A DNA stretch of 14,710 nt from JANQUM01 sp047630355. GTDB lineage: Bacteria > Bacteroidota > Bacteroidia > Cytophagales > Spirosomataceae. This document shows positions 13,441 to 14,710 of the stretch, one piece after another (positions within the stretch are counted from its first letter, which is position 1; each line of letters opens with the position of its first letter). The notes under the pieces are model-generated. The model was not told the DNA's origin. It did not search any database and was given only the letters and a program-made list of their open reading frames with translations. Location of the stretch: positions 1 through 14,710 of the forward strand of contig JBLHXN010000080.1 in the NCBI GenBank assembly GCA_047630355.1, in the 5' to 3' direction. Both the position numbers and the translations under genes were made by a program.

Positions 13441-14710
13441 ATGTCAGACGAAACAATAATTAACAAAGAAGATTACTCAGCAAATAACATTCAGGTTTTA
13501 GAAGGTCTTGAAGCCGTTCGTAAACGCCCCGCCATGTACATCGGTGATATTGGCGTAAAAGGTCTTCACCACCTTATTTGGGAGGTTGTAGATAACTCGA
13601 TTGACGAAGCCCTTGCCGGTCATTGTGACGTAATTGACGTGATTATCCACGAAGATAATTCAGTTTCTGTAAAAGATAATGGGCGTGGTATTCCAACAGG
13701 AATGCACAAGAAGGAAAATAAATCTGCTTTGGAAGTCGTAATGACCGTACTTCACGCTGGAGGTAAATTTGATAAGGATACTTATAAAGTCTCTGGGGGC
13801 CTGCACGGTGTGGGTGTATCCTGCGTGAATGCTCTGTCTATCGAGTTCCGTGCCGAAGTGCACCGTGAAGGTAAAATGTACGAACAGGAATACTCTATCG
13901 GAAAGCCGCTTTATCCCGTTCGGGAAATAGGCACTACTGATTACCGAGGTACAGTAATTAAATTTAAGCCTGATGATAGTATTTTTCAAGCCACCGAATT
14001 TAAATATGAAACTGTAGCCAATCGTTTGCGTGAAATGTCATTCCTTAATCGTGGAATTCGCCTAACACTTACTGATTTACGTGAAATAGAGGAAGATGGC
14101 ACACCAAAAAACAGTGAGTTTTTCTCAGAAGGCGGATTGGTAGAGTTTGTACAATACTTAGACCAAACCCGCGAACAACTTATTCCGTTACCCATGTATA
14201 TGGAAGGCGAGAAAGACGGCGTTCCGGTTGAAGTTTCATTGACTTATAATACCAGTTATTCTGAAAACGTATCTTCGTTCGTAAACAATATTAATACGCA
14301 CGAAGGCGGAACGCACGTTTCGGGTTTCCGCATGGCGTTGACCCGTACACTTAAAAGCTACGCCGATAAGTCGGGTATTTTAGCAAAAGAAAAAATAGAA
14401 GTTTCCGGCGATGATTTTCGTGAAGGATTGACCGCAGTTATTTCTGTTAAAGTGCAGGAGCCGCAGTTTGAAGGGCAAACAAAAACTAAGCTCGGAAACA
14501 GCGAAGTAACTTCTGCCGTGAGTGGTTGTGTTCAGGAAATGCTTGAAAACTACTTAGAAGAAAATCCGAAAGAGGCTCGTGTCATTGTTGATAAAGTACT
14601 TTTGGCTGCTAAGGCTCGTATTGCGGCTCGTAAGGCCCGTGAAATGGTGCAGCGTAAAAATATCCTTACGGGTGGTGGGTTGCCAGGAAAGCTTGCTGAC
14701 TGTGCTAATA
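13441..14710 (+). CDS. gyrB: DNA gyrase subunit B (5' part, runs off the window)
   Basis: The first 423 codons of the ATP-hydrolysing subunit of DNA gyrase, which introduces negative supercoils with GyrA. The start ATG 13441 (MSDETIINKEDYSANNIQVLEGLEAVRKRPAMYIG) agrees with Bacteroidota GyrB. The GHKL ATPase is complete: E48 (general base, in IWEVVDNSIDEA), D79 (VKDNGRGIP) and the lid GGLHGVG (119-125). The transducer domain follows, with HEGGTHVSGF and the ATP-contacting QTKTKLGN. The window ends after KLADCAN, before the TOPRIM acidic EGDSA motif, which should follow within about ten residues. Resolution between GyrB and ParE is by the overall look (QVLEGLEAVRKRPAMYIGD) and is confident but not proven. 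Confidence 0.95.
   Translation, partial: MSDETIINKEDYSANNIQVLEGLEAVRKRPAMYIGDIGVKGLHHLIWEVVDNSIDEALAGHCDVIDVIIHEDNSVSVKDNGRGIPTGMHKKENKSALEVVMTVLHAGGKFDKDTYKVSGGLHGVGVSCVNALSIEFRAEVHREGKMYEQEYSIGKPLYPVREIGTTDYRGTVIKFKPDDSIFQATEFKYETVANRLREMSFLNRGIRLTLTDLREIEEDGTPKNSEFFSEGGLVEFVQYLDQTREQLIPLPMYMEGEKDGVPVEVSLTYNTSYSENVSSFVNNINTHEGGTHVSGFRMALTRTLKSYADKSGILAKEKIEVSGDDFREGLTAVISVKVQEPQFEGQTKTKLGNSEVTSAVSGCVQEMLENYLEENPKEARVIVDKVLLAAKARIAARKAREMVQRKNILTGGGLPGKLADCAN

Noticed and set aside
13660..14195. Two minus-strand open frames over gyrB
   Set aside because: They are antisense to the conserved GyrB coding sequence, which runs off the window without a stop.

Overview
The window looks like a chromosomal segment from a Bacteroidota bacterium, most likely of the order Cytophagales. 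Four things support this: moderate-to-low GC, starts preceded by A-rich stretches instead of strong Shine-Dalgarno sites, several upstream matches to the Bacteroidota -7 box TAnnTTTG, and protein types common in this group (a DUF1080 lipid-free secreted protein ending in a GCTDP...C tail, a stand-alone LytTR protein, a compact RecX and a 67K-type SppA). I cannot name the genus.

Layout. 162-1911 (+) is a decayed two-gene cassette, an ABC/AAA-type ATPase followed by a DUF4276 protein; it resembles known ATPase-plus-nuclease phage-defence pairs but carries two in-frame stops and one frameshift. A perfect 14-bp stem-loop (1918-1956) separates it from the convergent pgi gene (1974-3623, -). Upstream of pgi on the same strand are a GH25 muramidase (3724-4551) and a stand-alone LytTR DNA-binding protein (4650-5090). 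Divergent from these and only 21 bp away is a compact rightward run: VOC-family protein (5112-5534), AbiH-type abortive-infection protein (5546-6871), DJ-1/PfpI-family protein (6829-7506, overlapping abiH by 43 bp), and a secreted DUF1080 protein (7567-8460). A VapBC toxin-antitoxin pair (8527-9122) follows, with a well-formed candidate operator. Then come convergent recX (9127-9576, -), sppA (9766-11535, +) with a good intrinsic terminator, a Y1 (IS200-like/RAYT-like) transposase gene (11949-12407) embedded in a field of about 13 short hairpin repeats, a histidine-phosphatase lipoprotein (12757-13239, -), and the 5' part of gyrB (13441-14710, +), cut by the window edge.

How it fits together. 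Housekeeping genes (pgi, recX, sppA, gyrB) are interleaved with accessory defence-type genes: a broken ATPase/DUF4276 pair, an apparently intact AbiH squeezed between two metabolic genes, and an intact VapBC. The most unusual structure is 11621-12735. A single Y1 transposase lies between arrays of about 28-base hairpin-plus-tail units at roughly 50-58 base steps, in both orientations. Their stems vary in compensatory fashion while the tail (ATATTAATAGAAA) stays constant. This is what a REP/RAYT-type relationship would look like in Bacteroidota and is the best candidate here for an under-described system.
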